Source: Cladobotryum mycophilum (Eukaryota; Ascomycota; Sordariomycetes; Hypocreales; Hypocreaceae). Taken from it: 64,000 nt of DNA. This document shows, piece by piece, positions 1-11,100 of this stretch (its first letter is position 1; each line of letters opens with the position of its first letter). The position numbers were made by a program, and so were the translations under genes. The notes below the pieces were generated by a model, which saw only the letters and a program-made list of their open reading frames with translations, was not told where the DNA came from and made no database searches. The stretch lies in assembly GCA_036429605.1 (NCBI GenBank), contig CM071589.1, forward strand, positions 7,006,001-7,070,000. The letters are read 5' to 3'.

Positions 1-50
1 CTGCGGGAACGGCGTCCGAGACGCACGTAGCGCCTCCCATGTCGACGTGA

Positions 51-2397
51 TCAAGTCGTCTTGCTTTTTGTGCGCGAAACGTATGCACTCTGCAAGCCAA
101 GGTGACGCGCTTTTTCCCGGAGATGCACGTAGATGCGTTTAGGATTGCGAAAGTAGCCCTCGGTTACCAAGTAGACACCCGTCGCACGCAGTAGCTGGTC
201 CCTTGTATCGTTGGGGCTCGTTTGCATCTGCGTCTGCAGAAAAGTGCAGCATAATGATTCCTCTCTTGCTGTCCAACGAATCGAGCCCACAGGTACAGCA
301 TAGCCAGACTCGGGACTCTCATGGTCCTCGTCAAAAAGGCGCAAAATGGAAACGGCAGCTTTTGGAATTGTCACCTTGCCTTGATGATACTTTTTTTGTC
401 GAGTGGACATAATATCCATCAGCATATGCGAATCGACTAGGGCATCGTGCCATCGGAATACCAAGCTAGACGGCGTGTATAGGGCGCAAACATATCCAAG
501 TTGGTAACCGGGAAGACTTGGACTGGAGTACTGTAGCCACTGCATCGGCGAGACCCAGCTGGTGGTCTCCGGTAGCACATCATCAGGATTATATCCTGCC
601 CTTGACAAGTTTCTCTCGTATAGCACTCGATCATGCGGATGCATTGACCATTCCGCGATCTGTACGTCCGGAGCTTTCTCTTTAAGCAGCCTCCACTGCT
701 CGTTGAGCCAGGCCACGCTATACCCCTGAGGGGGCTGTGTGGATGGAGATCCAAATGCTCTTCGGAGCCCTATGGATTCAACACTGGTGAGTCTCCCTCC
801 GTTCACGTCGGTGGCAAGCTGCCATAGCTCCTCAACTGTTGCACAGTCGTGATGGATGTGACCGGAGAACACCACGCGTTGATTTGAGTCGACGACCGCT
901 GCTTGGACCAGAAGCTGTCCGACCGCCTCAGTATCTGTTGCGTAGAAGTTGTTCGAGTCACGAATTCTGTCGAGGCATTCGATCTCATCCTCCGACAAGA
1001 CTCCAAATGTCGTCAAAGGGTCCTCAAACTACCGTCTAGCGTCATCTGGGGTTAGCAAATCGCAGTTCGTGTTGCGATTTAAATTCTCCCGGACCACGTT
1101 TCGCACATGTGATACAGAGACACTCAAGTCGACGGCCATCATCGCGTGTTCTTGGCAAAACTGTGTGCCAATGGAAGATTGCTTCTCGCATCCGAGTCTC
1201 TCGCAGTTCGTGACTTCGGTCAATTGCTCTTGCCATTTGCCCTTTGCGAACATGCCATTCACTAGCTCACGAACTCCCCTACATGTCTCATAAATCATTG
1301 GTAGGACCATTGTGAGTTGAGGTAGGCCGTTGACGTTCTGTTTCTTGCCAGTGCGCACGATGCTGTTTCTGAGGGAGATGATACGACGTTTTGCGCAACT
1401 AATTGCATCTGTGGCACCGGCACATCGTATACCTTCACGATAGTATAGTTGACCATCGTATCGCGTGGATCCTAGTGACACTTGGTTAGCATATGATTGA
1501 AATTGGGACGTGCTTTGACCTACTCATTTTGTAGAGATTGAAGTTGTATATTTCATCTTCGGCTCGGAAGTCGGCATGCTCACACAACTTGGTTTGTTAG
1601 TATTTGTCACAACCTGCGAAACCCGTTGCAGCTTGACAAACCTGTTCGTAGATGCCGTCGCAGTCTGTTTGGACGTCACGTTTGACCCCAGCCGGTCGAC
1701 AGTCGTTGACAATGCCTGGTGGAAGCGGCACCAAGGGCGCCTCGACAGCTATGTTCGCACAGACGTTGATGTACGCGCACGAAGGATCGGTCATCGCTTC
1801 CCTGTCGTGTACTTCTCTCAACTGAAGTAGTTGAAGATTCTGGATATTTCTGGCGCTAACTGCATGTCGTCGAACAAGGTGAGAAATGGTGCTCTTCACC
1901 CTTTGTTTGCGTAACCGACCCCGGCTGAAGAAGCCGCTGCCGGGGAACGGGCACGAGAACACGGCGTCGTCGTGTTGATCGAGGAGGTGTAAGTTGAGGG
2001 ACCACTCCGTGTATAGTGTCGGATCCTGGTAGCAGTCCGGGTGCGAACACGCAAACTCTGTCTCGGCATGGCAGGCTTTGATGTGCATCTCCAGGGAGGC
2101 AGCGAGCAGAAACTCCTGCTGACACTGGCTGCATTGCTGCTTGCCTGTGTCCTCTACTACTGGGACGGATCTCACAGTCGCCGCAATCTCCTTGGTTGCC
2201 GGACAAGCCCTTGCATGCTTTATGCACCCCGTCCGGCTGCTGAAGGACCGCCTGCACTCCTTGAGAGTGCAAACGTCGTAGACTAGAGTCAAGTTCTCAT
2301 GGTCTACGACTTTTGCACAATCGAAGAGATTGAATCCATCATCTTCACCGTGAGGATCAGGGACTTCACTCTGATCATCACTCTGATCTATGCCTAT
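51..2397 (-). pseudogene. C2H2 zinc-finger / DEDDh 3'-5' exonuclease-like protein, 5' end truncated
   Basis: Minus-strand gene I do not recognise by name. The N-terminal exon (about 2397-1642) encodes several Cys/His fingers (CTLKEC...H...C, CSQCQQEF...H...CH, CSHPDC...H..H, CPFPG...H..H). Introns are inferred at 1588-1641 (TACTAAC branch site) and 1481-1523 (GCTAAC branch site). The last exon holds an exonuclease-like domain: a DTE motif (Exo I) near 'FYATDTEAV' and an HDALVD motif (Exo III, HxAxxD) further on, as in DEDDh nucleases. A TAG in frame at 1029-1031 is probably the acceptor of a third intron, because TTGCTAAC lies just before it; the donor is uncertain. Upstream of residue 1 the frame stays open to about 2397 without any ATG and then runs into a stop at the AT-rich border, so the true start is missing, cut off by the repeat insertion. 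Domain reading is good, function in the cell unknown. Confidence 0.6.
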
Positions 2398-2541
2398 GAT
2401 TTTTTAGGGGGGTGGCTTTTATTATTTCTTTTATAGCTTTTTTTATAATTTTATAGAGTTTGTTTTTATTTATAGTTATAGTAGGTTTAGTGGTTCCTAT
2501 ATATGTCTGTATTATAATCTTATAACGACCCGACGCACTTA
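2398..2541. other. AT-rich junction between truncated gene and LTR
   Basis: Sharp change from ordinary coding composition to AT-rich sequence, starting near a run of six G at 2407-2412. No ORF or recognised element end; it retains a small GC patch (cgacccgacgcac, 2525-2537) just before the 5' LTR. Possibly the remnant of an older insertion. Confidence 0.5.
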
Positions 2542-2991
2542 TGTTATCCATAGAACTAGACCCACTTTTAATGATACTTGTGTAAGCTATTGATTAGAAA
2601 TATAACTATAATAAAACCCTAGGTAATATAGCTAATTATAATTAGCTTAAACGAAATTAATTTAAGTATATTTAATAGTTTAAATAAGATCGATTTAAGT
2701 ATATATAATAGCTTAAATAAGATTAATTTAATCTATTATAATTATTAGATTATTAGTTTATTTTTATTAAAATAGAATTTTATATTTATTTAAATTATAA
2801 TAAACTTAATTATTATATATATTAGTTTATATTTTTTTTATATTTAATTAATTATTAATATAATTATTTATTATTAATAATTTAATACTTAAATTATAAT
2901 ATATTAAACCTATTGTTTAATTTTATTTTAATTTATTACTAATATTAATTATAATTTAGGTTATTTTTATTAAGAAACGCTTAGAATATTA
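2542..2991 (+). repeat. 5' LTR of the Gypsy element (heavily RIPed)
   Basis: About 450 bp, begins TGTTATCC and shares long blocks with 14703-15161, for example the 'atagaactagac' start and the 'tattaaacctattg' block near the end. Its end (aagaaacgcttagaatatt) is the transition-mutated version of the 3' LTR end (aggaaacgcccggaacgt). Confidence 0.8.
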
Positions 2992-5900
2992 TATATTAAT
3001 AACTTTTATTTAGTAAATTATTATAACTTTAAGTAATATTAAATATTATAATTAATAAAAAATAATAATTGCTTTAGGTATTTATTTTAGTATAATTAAT
3101 TATATTATTTAATAAAATTAAGAAAAAGAATAAGGTATTTTTAGTTATAAATTAGTAATTTAAGAAAAGAATAAATAAAAAATAAAAAAATATTAAAAAA
3201 ATTCTTAGATTAAAAAATTTAAGATTATTTTTTAGAAAACCTAAAATAATGTTTTTTTAGGCTTTTATTATAGATTTAAAAACTTACTATAATTATTATC
3301 TTTAATACTTTAAAAAGGATTATATAAGAGTAATTTATATATATATTTATATAAAAAAACCTATTAAAGAATAGTTTAAACTTATTATAAGAAACTATTA
3401 TAATAATTTAAAGAGTAAAAAAATAAATAAATAAAATAAATTTTTAAAGATTTTAATAAATTTATTAAAGAACTTAAGGAAATATTTAAAATTATTAATA
3501 AAAAAAGAAAAGTAAAATAATTATTTTAAAACTTTTATTAGAAAGGATTAGTCTTATATTATACTATTATATTTAAATAAATTATTTTAAAAGTTAATTA
3601 GGATAATAAACTATTAATAGATTAGTTTTATTAAAGATTAAAAAAAATATTAAAGATAGATCTTTTAAAAAAGATTTATTAAATATTTTTATAAAATATA
3701 TTAGAATAATTATTAGAATTAATAATTAATAATACATTTATTATAGATAAAAATAAGAAAGTAAAACTTATTAAAAACCTAAAAATAATTATATTATTAA
3801 AAATAATAATAGTAAGCTAGGTTAAATAGACTTTAATATAACTTAAAAGGGAGAAAAAATAAAATACTATAACTATAGTAAAATAAAATACTTTTTTAAG
3901 GATTATAAATCTTTTAAAAAAATAAAAAAAAGATATATAAAAACTAAGCTTTAAGCTAAAAAAAATTAATATTATTATTAAATAATAATTAATTATAGAC
4001 TATACTTTAATAAGTTAAATAATATATTTTAAAAATAGATATTTAATTTATTAAAGTTTAAAAAATAATATAAATTAATATTTAAAGTTTTTTTAATAAG
4101 TTAATATACTTAAATAAAAATATAATAAAAAAAGAATTAATAGGATTTATTAAAAGAAATTTAATAATATTATTTAATATTTATAAATTAATTATTAATA
4201 TAAATATAGTATTTTATAAAAATAATTATTAATTAAGAAAGCTTTATTAATAATATTAATAGTTTATTTATTTAAAAAAAAATCTATAATAAAAAAAATC
4301 TTAGAATATTAAGATAGTTTATAATATAATAAGTTTTTATAGATTAGTTATTAAGATATATATTATTAAAATTATATTAAACTTATATATAAGAAATATT
4401 AAAAAGTTAAGCTTATAAATTAATATTAATAAATATTTAAACTAATAACAATTATATAAGAATATTCTATTATAAAAATTACCTAGGAATTATTTAAATA
4501 AAGCTTTAATTTCTAAATTTATAAAAAAAATCTAAAAAATTAATAAAAGTAATATAAATTATAAAATATATTAGATATTAAAAATAATATAATAATTTAT
4601 AAAGTTTATAATTTAAAAGTAAAAAATAAGATTAATTATTTATAAAAAGGCTATAAGATAATTATTAAATATGGTTTTTTAATTTTATAAATAGAAGTTA
4701 TTATAGATAGCTCTACTTAATAATAAAACTATAAATTAAAAAATATTATTTTATTATATTAATAAATAATAAAATAATAAATAATTATATATTTTTTAAA
4801 GTTATAAATTATTTATAATTATTTTAAAAAAAAACTAAAATATAAATTATATTTATTTTATTATATTAAATAAGGAATTCTTTTTTATAATAAATAATAA
4901 ATTAATATAAAGATTAATTATTTTTTTATTAAAATTTAAAAGTATAAAAAGTTTATTTTTTATAATTTAATAAACCTTAATAAATATAATATAATTTTAG
5001 GATATCCTTAGCTATAAAATAATAATTTTTTTATTAACTAAAGGATTAATTAATTTTACTAGAATAAAAGTAAAGGCCTTAGTTAAGAATAAATATAAAA
5101 CATAAGATTTTATAAAGACTTAATAATAAAATAATAAACTTAAAAAAAGAATCTTTAAATAAAATATTAAAAAAGAAAATATAAAATATTTTACCTAATT
5201 AATTATTAAAAAAATAAAACCTATATAAAAAAAAGGTTAAGAATAAAAAACCTATAAAACTATTATTTTTTTATAAAAGATATTTAAAAAATTTAATAAG
5301 CTTTTAAAAAAAGACTACTTTTAAATAAAAAAAAACTTTTATTAAAAGACTTAAAAATATTTTTAATAAATATAAATACTATAAAAAACTGTTTTAAAAG
5401 ACTCTTAATATAAGACTATTAGAATATAATTAATAGGATTATAAGATTATTTTAAAAGATAAAACTAACCCTATGTTCTATAAGATCTATAACCTTAATA
5501 AGAAAAAACTTATAGTATTTTAAAAATAAATTAATAAAATATTAATTAAAGGTTTTATTAAATTATTAATATTAGAAATAAGATATTTTATAATGTTTAT
5601 TTTAAAAAAATAAAAAATAATAGTTAATTGTAGATTATTAATAACTTAATAAAATTATATTTAAAAACTATATTTAATTACTTTTGATTATAGAATTATA
5701 AGATTATTTCTAAAATAAGAAATAGTTTATTATATTTAACTTAAAAGGAATATATAATTTTATTTATATAAAAAAGAAATAAATAAATAATAGTTTTTTA
5801 TATTAAGTTTAGACTATTTAAATACTTTATTATATTTTTTAGATTAATAAATACTTTTATAATATTTTAAAAAATAATTAATAATATACTTAAAGAATAC

Positions 5901-6708
5901 CTTAATATCTTTATAATAATTTATTTTAATAATATTTTAATGTTTTTAGATATATTTAAAAAATATAAGTAATATATATATTAAATATTTATTAAACTTT
6001 AGAAAATAAAGCTTTTAATTAAATTAAAAAAATATATATTTTATATTTAATAAATTATTTTTTTAAATATCTTATTATATTAAATAAGATATATATAGAT
6101 TTTGTTAAAGTTAAAATAATATAAAGTTAGCCTAAGTTAAATATTATTAAAAAAGTTTAAAGTTTTTTAAATTTTATTAATTACTATTAATATTTTATAA
6201 AAAACTATAATAAAATTATATACTTATTTTATAAGTTAATTAAAAAAGACTAAGTATTTAAGTAAATAAAAAAAATATAATAGGCTTTTAAATGAATTAA
6301 AGCTTTAATTATAAAAAATCTAATATTTATAATATTTAATTTAAAAAAAGTAAAACTTAAAATAAACTTTTTTAATTTTAGATTAAAAGCTTAATTTAGA
6401 TAATAAAACAAAAATAGTAAACTATAATTAATTATATTTTACTTATAAGTTTTATATAGTATTAAATTAAATTATTTTATTTATAATAAAGAATTTCTAA
6501 TAATTATTTTAGTTTTTAAAGAATAGAAATATTATTTTTTTAAAAATAAATATTAAGTTAAAGTTTATATAGATTATAATAATATCTTTTATTTTACTAT
6601 AATCTAATAGTTAAATAAATATTAAATTAAATATATTAAATATTTATTAGAATTTGATTATATTTTTATTTATTAAAAAGATTTAGAGAATAATAGAGCT
6701 AATGCTTT
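2992..6708 (+). pseudogene. gag-pol relic, 5' part (gag knuckle, protease region, RT, RNase H)
   Basis: AT-only sequence with stops in every frame. Around 3864-3906 the frame reads K-Y-Y-N-Y-S-K-I-K-Y-F-F-K-D-Y, which matches a CX2CX4HX4C knuckle after Cys-to-Tyr, Gly-to-Ser and His-to-Tyr transitions. Around 5922-5945 it reads YFNNILMFLD, the RIPed form of the reverse transcriptase YFDDILxFS motif. About 6130-6250 matches the conserved segment after the RT palm (W-P-x-P...V-Q-S-F-L-x-F...N-Y-Y...F-I...Y). About 6688-6712 matches the end of the RNase H linker (N-x-R-A-x-A-L-S). The relic stops at the LINE target duplication and resumes at 12485. No protein can be made from it. Confidence 0.75.
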
Positions 6709-6721
6709 AAGTAAATAAATA
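6709..6721. repeat. LINE target-site duplication, left copy
   Basis: 13-bp aagtaaataaata, repeated exactly after the poly(A) tail at 12472-12484. Its AT-only nature shows that the target was already RIPed when the LINE landed. Confidence 0.85.
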
Positions 6722-6863
6722 GATGTCAGAGTAATAAGAACCTTCATAGCAATCCGAATGAACCCGCTTTTTGCTTTAAAACCACCTATATCCTCGTCTC
6801 TATCTATCTATCAAACTTACACCCCTCCGCACGCGATTGCGGAAGGGATAGCAGTCCCTGAAG

Positions 6864-8165
6864 ATGGTCTGCACAAGAGCTCAAGAAAAGCTCGCCCGAC
6901 GCGGCAGACGCGACGAACGCGCCGTGATCATAGCCACAGCTAGAGCCACCGCTAAGGCCATGGCACAAATGGCCCTAGCTCAAGCCCAAGCCCAAGCCAC
7001 AGTGGCTAAAACTACTAGCCTAAAAACTACCAGCCCAGAAGCCACGGATGCGATGGAGATAAATTCAGACATTGACCCAAATGAACAACTCGACAGAGAG
7101 GCCCGAGAGGCCCAAGAGGCCCAACAACAACAACAGAAAACCCCAAATGCCCTACAGCACATCCAAACTGCTCTTGAGGCTATAACTAAAGCCCAAGCTA
7201 TCCAACCCTTCTATGAAGACCTTATTAGCCAGCTAAAAGAGGCAATCAAATTAGAACAACAGGAACAACCAAGAGCACCTTCCTATAGCTTCATAGCCAA
7301 GAAGGGCCTAGAAAACAGCCAATGGGCAGAACAAACCCCAAAAAGAACTATAGCAGCCAAGGAACCCACAGCAGCTAAGGAACCTATAGCAGCTAAAACA
7401 GCACCTCAGAATCCTAGGAAAACAGACCTACAAGTTGTTCTCAAGCTAGAAACCGGATATAGCTTCCAAAAACCACTGCCCTCGATTACACTAAGGAACA
7501 AGCTAAACCAAGCTCTTGGAGCCAAGAGCATAGCTAGTGTACAGCAATCAGCTAGAAATAACATAGTTATCACAGCCACATCAGCTCAGCTAGCCAGCAA
7601 CCTTCTCACCCAACAAGACCTCTTGGAAAAGACCTTCCAAGACTACCCGATCAAACTAGCCGAGGCCCCCACCAAATGGATCAAACTAGTAGCTCATGGG
7701 GTACCAATCCTAGAAGAACTAGATATCCTTAGTATCTTCCAGGAAGAAACAGAAACCTTTAACCCAATCAAGACTATTGGCCAACCCAGATGGCTTAAAA
7801 CACCATCCGAGGAACAAAAAGCCGGCTCAGTAGTATTTGCAGTACCAACAGAAGCATACAGCAAGTATAGCAAAAAGCAAGGATTATATATAGCTGGGGT
7901 TAGAACTAAAGTAGTCCCGTACAGAGCCTATACAACTAAGACCCAGTGCTTCCGTTGCTTAGGCTTTAACCATGACTCTGGGAGCTGCCGAAAGGCCTAC
8001 AAATGTGCTATATGTGCTGGTAGTCATAACACAAAGAACCACAGCTGCCCTAGCTGCAAGGCCAGCTCTAGCTGCCAACACCAGGAACCCAAATGTGCCA
8101 ACTGCATGGGTAACCACCAGGCAAATAGCACAGACTGCGAGACTTATAAGGCCATCTCATGCTAG
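6864..8165 (+). CDS. LINE ORF1, gag-like nucleic-acid-binding protein
   Basis: 433 residues. The N-terminus is Ala/Gln/Thr-rich with a coiled-coil-like Gln-rich stretch (about residues 75-145, EAREAQEAQQQQQ). A middle domain (about 190-340) has the RRM-like look of LINE ORF1 proteins. The C-terminus carries consecutive CCHC-type knuckles: CFRCLGFNHDSGSC, CAICAGSHNTKNHSC, and CANCMGNHQANSTDC. It would bind the LINE RNA to form the RNP used for target-primed reverse transcription. The start at 6864 (ATG GTC) follows a leader without other in-frame ATG; the stop overlaps the ORF2 start by 7 nt (ATGCTAG). Confidence 0.9.
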   Translation: MVCTRAQEKLARRGRRDERAVIIATARATAKAMAQMALAQAQAQATVAKTTSLKTTSPEATDAMEINSDIDPNEQLDREAREAQEAQQQQQKTPNALQHIQTALEAITKAQAIQPFYEDLISQLKEAIKLEQQEQPRAPSYSFIAKKGLENSQWAEQTPKRTIAAKEPTAAKEPIAAKTAPQNPRKTDLQVVLKLETGYSFQKPLPSITLRNKLNQALGAKSIASVQQSARNNIVITATSAQLASNLLTQQDLLEKTFQDYPIKLAEAPTKWIKLVAHGVPILEELDILSIFQEETETFNPIKTIGQPRWLKTPSEEQKAGSVVFAVPTEAYSKYSKKQGLYIAGVRTKVVPYRAYTTKTQCFRCLGFNHDSGSCRKAYKCAICAGSHNTKNHSCPSCKASSSCQHQEPKCANCMGNHQANSTDCETYKAISC

Positions 8166-11100
8166 AAAGCTATCTCAAGATCTTCCAACATAACACACAC
8201 AGAACCGACACAGTACACCACACAGCCCTACAGCTAGCTTTAGAAGCCAAGGCTGATATTATCATGCTTCAGGAACCCTACTGCCCTAGAAATAAGGAAA
8301 CAGGTAACTGGATTGCACTAGAACACACAGCATATAACCTTATTACACCACAACCTGGCTCTAGCCCCTCAAGCATAAAAAGTAGACCTAGAGTCTTATC
8401 ATATGTTAGAAAAGCTAGCCAGCTAGAGTTTACACCCCGCTACGACCTCTTCAACGATCCTGATATCCTAGCTATTGAGATACTAGGCATTGAACCATTC
8501 CTCTTAATCAACCTATACAATGAACAACCCCAACAAGCTAGTCAACAGGCCAATCAACAAGGCCTACATACAATTGAACGATTACTTTTCCCAATAGGCA
8601 GGCTTAAACAACCTTCTATCCTAGCAGGAGATTTCAACCTTCACCACACTCGCTGGAACACTCAGGCCAAGCCAACAGCCCGAGCTAATAGCCTAGTCCA
8701 GTGGCTTGATAGCCAGCAGGCTACCTTATTGGTTGATACTAGTAAGGCTATAAAGCTCGGCGGTACCTATCACAGAGAGAACCTACGGAGACCTTCTGTA
8801 ATAGATCTAGCTTTTAGCATAGGCTTCCAAGCCCTTAGCTGGGGTAACTGGCAAGCCGCACCAGCAACTGGCTCTGACCACGAGGCTCTTACCTTTGAAG
8901 CCTATGTATCAAGGCCTCTAGGAACAAGCCGCTTGTATCAAACAAGACAACCATTGTTTAACTATAAGAAAGCCGACTGGAAGGCCTATAGCAAATTGTT
9001 AACCAGAGCAGAGCCCAGAGCCCTTGCTCAGATAGATCAGCTAATCGGCACCTCTAGTTGGGATGAGATAGCTAACCTCCTCAGAGATACTATCCTAGAA
9101 GCAGCTGAACTAGCTATAGCTAGGCAAAGACCCTCTGAACGCTCTAAGCCCTGGTGGAACGACGAGCTGAAGGACCTACGGAAAGCTTTAAACAGAGCTA
9201 CACGACTGTACAAGGCAGGCCCAACGGCAATAACCCTAGCGATCTGGAAAGAAGCTCGTAATAGCTATAACCTAGCTCTACGAGCTATAAAGAGAGCCCA
9301 CTGGAATAGCTTTCTTGAGGAAGCTGTGACCACAGACATCTATAAGGCATACAAATACACCAAGGCACGCCAGAATAGCAGCCTTCCTAGTATTACATAT
9401 ACTAAAGAAGACCAGCAACAACAGGCTCAGACCTTCGAGGAGAAATGCATAGCCTTTTTACAGACACTGTTCCCCACCCCTGCTGTTAGCCACGCCGAAT
9501 CGGCTAGAAGGTCAAAAATAGAGGTTCAAATCCCCAGCCGGCCGAGATCCAAATCGGCAGATTGGCTAGACTTACGGTCTACAGCTAAGGCAGTACCTAA
9601 ATCAAGCACAAGACCAACTACAAGACCAACTAGGACCTCAAGACATCAACTACAGCAGCTAGAAAATAGCTTTCAAAAGCTATCCATAGCCAGTCAAGAA
9701 GAACCAATAAGACCTACACCCGAAAGGACTTACTGGAAATGGCCAAAGCTAGAGGATATAGAGGTCCAACGGGCTATCTTTTCATCCTCTAACAAGAAAG
9801 CCCCAGGCCCTGATACAATTAACTTCCTCCTAATACAGAAGACTTACTCGGCGGTACCAACCCTGTTAAATAAAGCTTATCAGGCCTTATTCACAGCAGG
9901 GTATCAGCCAGTTAGTTGGAGAGAAGCGATTGGAATCATCCTTCCAAAGGCCAATAAGCTAGACTACAGTAGCCCAAAGGCGTATAGAGTTATAGCCTTG
10001 CTTAACTGCCTAGGAAAGGTCTTAGAAAAGATAGTTGCAAGCAGACTAAGCTATCTAGCTTCCACACAAAACCTTCTAAACCCAACCCAACTTGGTGGCC
10101 GGAAACAGAGATCAGCTGTTGATACAGTTCTCTTACTTACGAACTACATCGAAAGCCAGCAGCTATCAAGAAAAGCTGCCAACCAGACAGTAGTTACAAC
10201 CCTGTTCCTAGACATCAAGGGCGCCTTTGATCATGTATCAAAGCCAAAGCTATTAGGGATACTAGAAAGGCTAGACCTTCCTAAAACCCTTATTAGCTGG
10301 GTTGATTCCTTTCTATCAAATAGGAAAATCCAGCTAGCCTTTGATGGCCAAATACAGCAGCTAACAGACATAGCTATAGGGATCCCACAAGGATCACCTA
10401 TATCTCCTATTTTGTTTCTAATCTATATTAGAGATATAATAGCAGATCAGGCCTTTCAGCTTAGCTATATCGATGACTTTAGCCTGTCTGTATCATCAAG
10501 ATCAGCCTATCAGAACTGTAGGGCTCTAGAGACTATAGTAGCCAAGCTTATCGGGGAAGCAGAACCTCAAGGGGTCCAGTTTGACCCAGGCAAAACCGAG
10601 CTTATCCACTTTGCAAGACAACGCCGACCAATAACAGAGGGGCTTACTGTAGCTAATCTAGCGGTTAAGCCTAAACCACTGGTCAAATGGCTAGGGGTCT
10701 GGCTAGACTACCAACTCAACTTCAAACACCACGTAACAGAAAAGCTCGAACAGGCTACCAAAGCCTTCCAGGGCCTTCAGAGGCTAGGCAATACGCAACA
10801 CGGGCTACCTGCACGAGCCCTACGGCTGCTGTATATAGCTTGCATAAGCTCTATAGTAGATTATGGAGTCCCTCTTTGGTACAAGGGACCAGGACAAAAA
10901 AACCTCATCTACCAACTCCAACAGCTACAGAACCTTGCCCTAGCCAGGATACTAGGGGCCTTCAAGAGGTCCCCTTATAAGGCACTGGAACTGGAAGCAG
11001 CTATCCCCCCGGTTGAAGTTAGACTCCAAAAAGCCTGCCTTAAGTACGGCCTCCGCACTCAAACCCTCTCAGAAACCCACCCAATCCGATTAGCCATAAC

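Noticed and set aside
1029..1031. In-frame TAG in the exonuclease gene as a nonsense mutation
   Set aside because: A TTGCTAAC branch-like sequence lies shortly before it and several phase-0 GT donors are available, so TAG is more likely the acceptor of an intron.
9500..9560. tRNA-like B box (GGTTCAAATCC) within LINE ORF2
   Set aside because: No A box at proper distance and no T-stem pairing; it is in an open frame, so coincidence.
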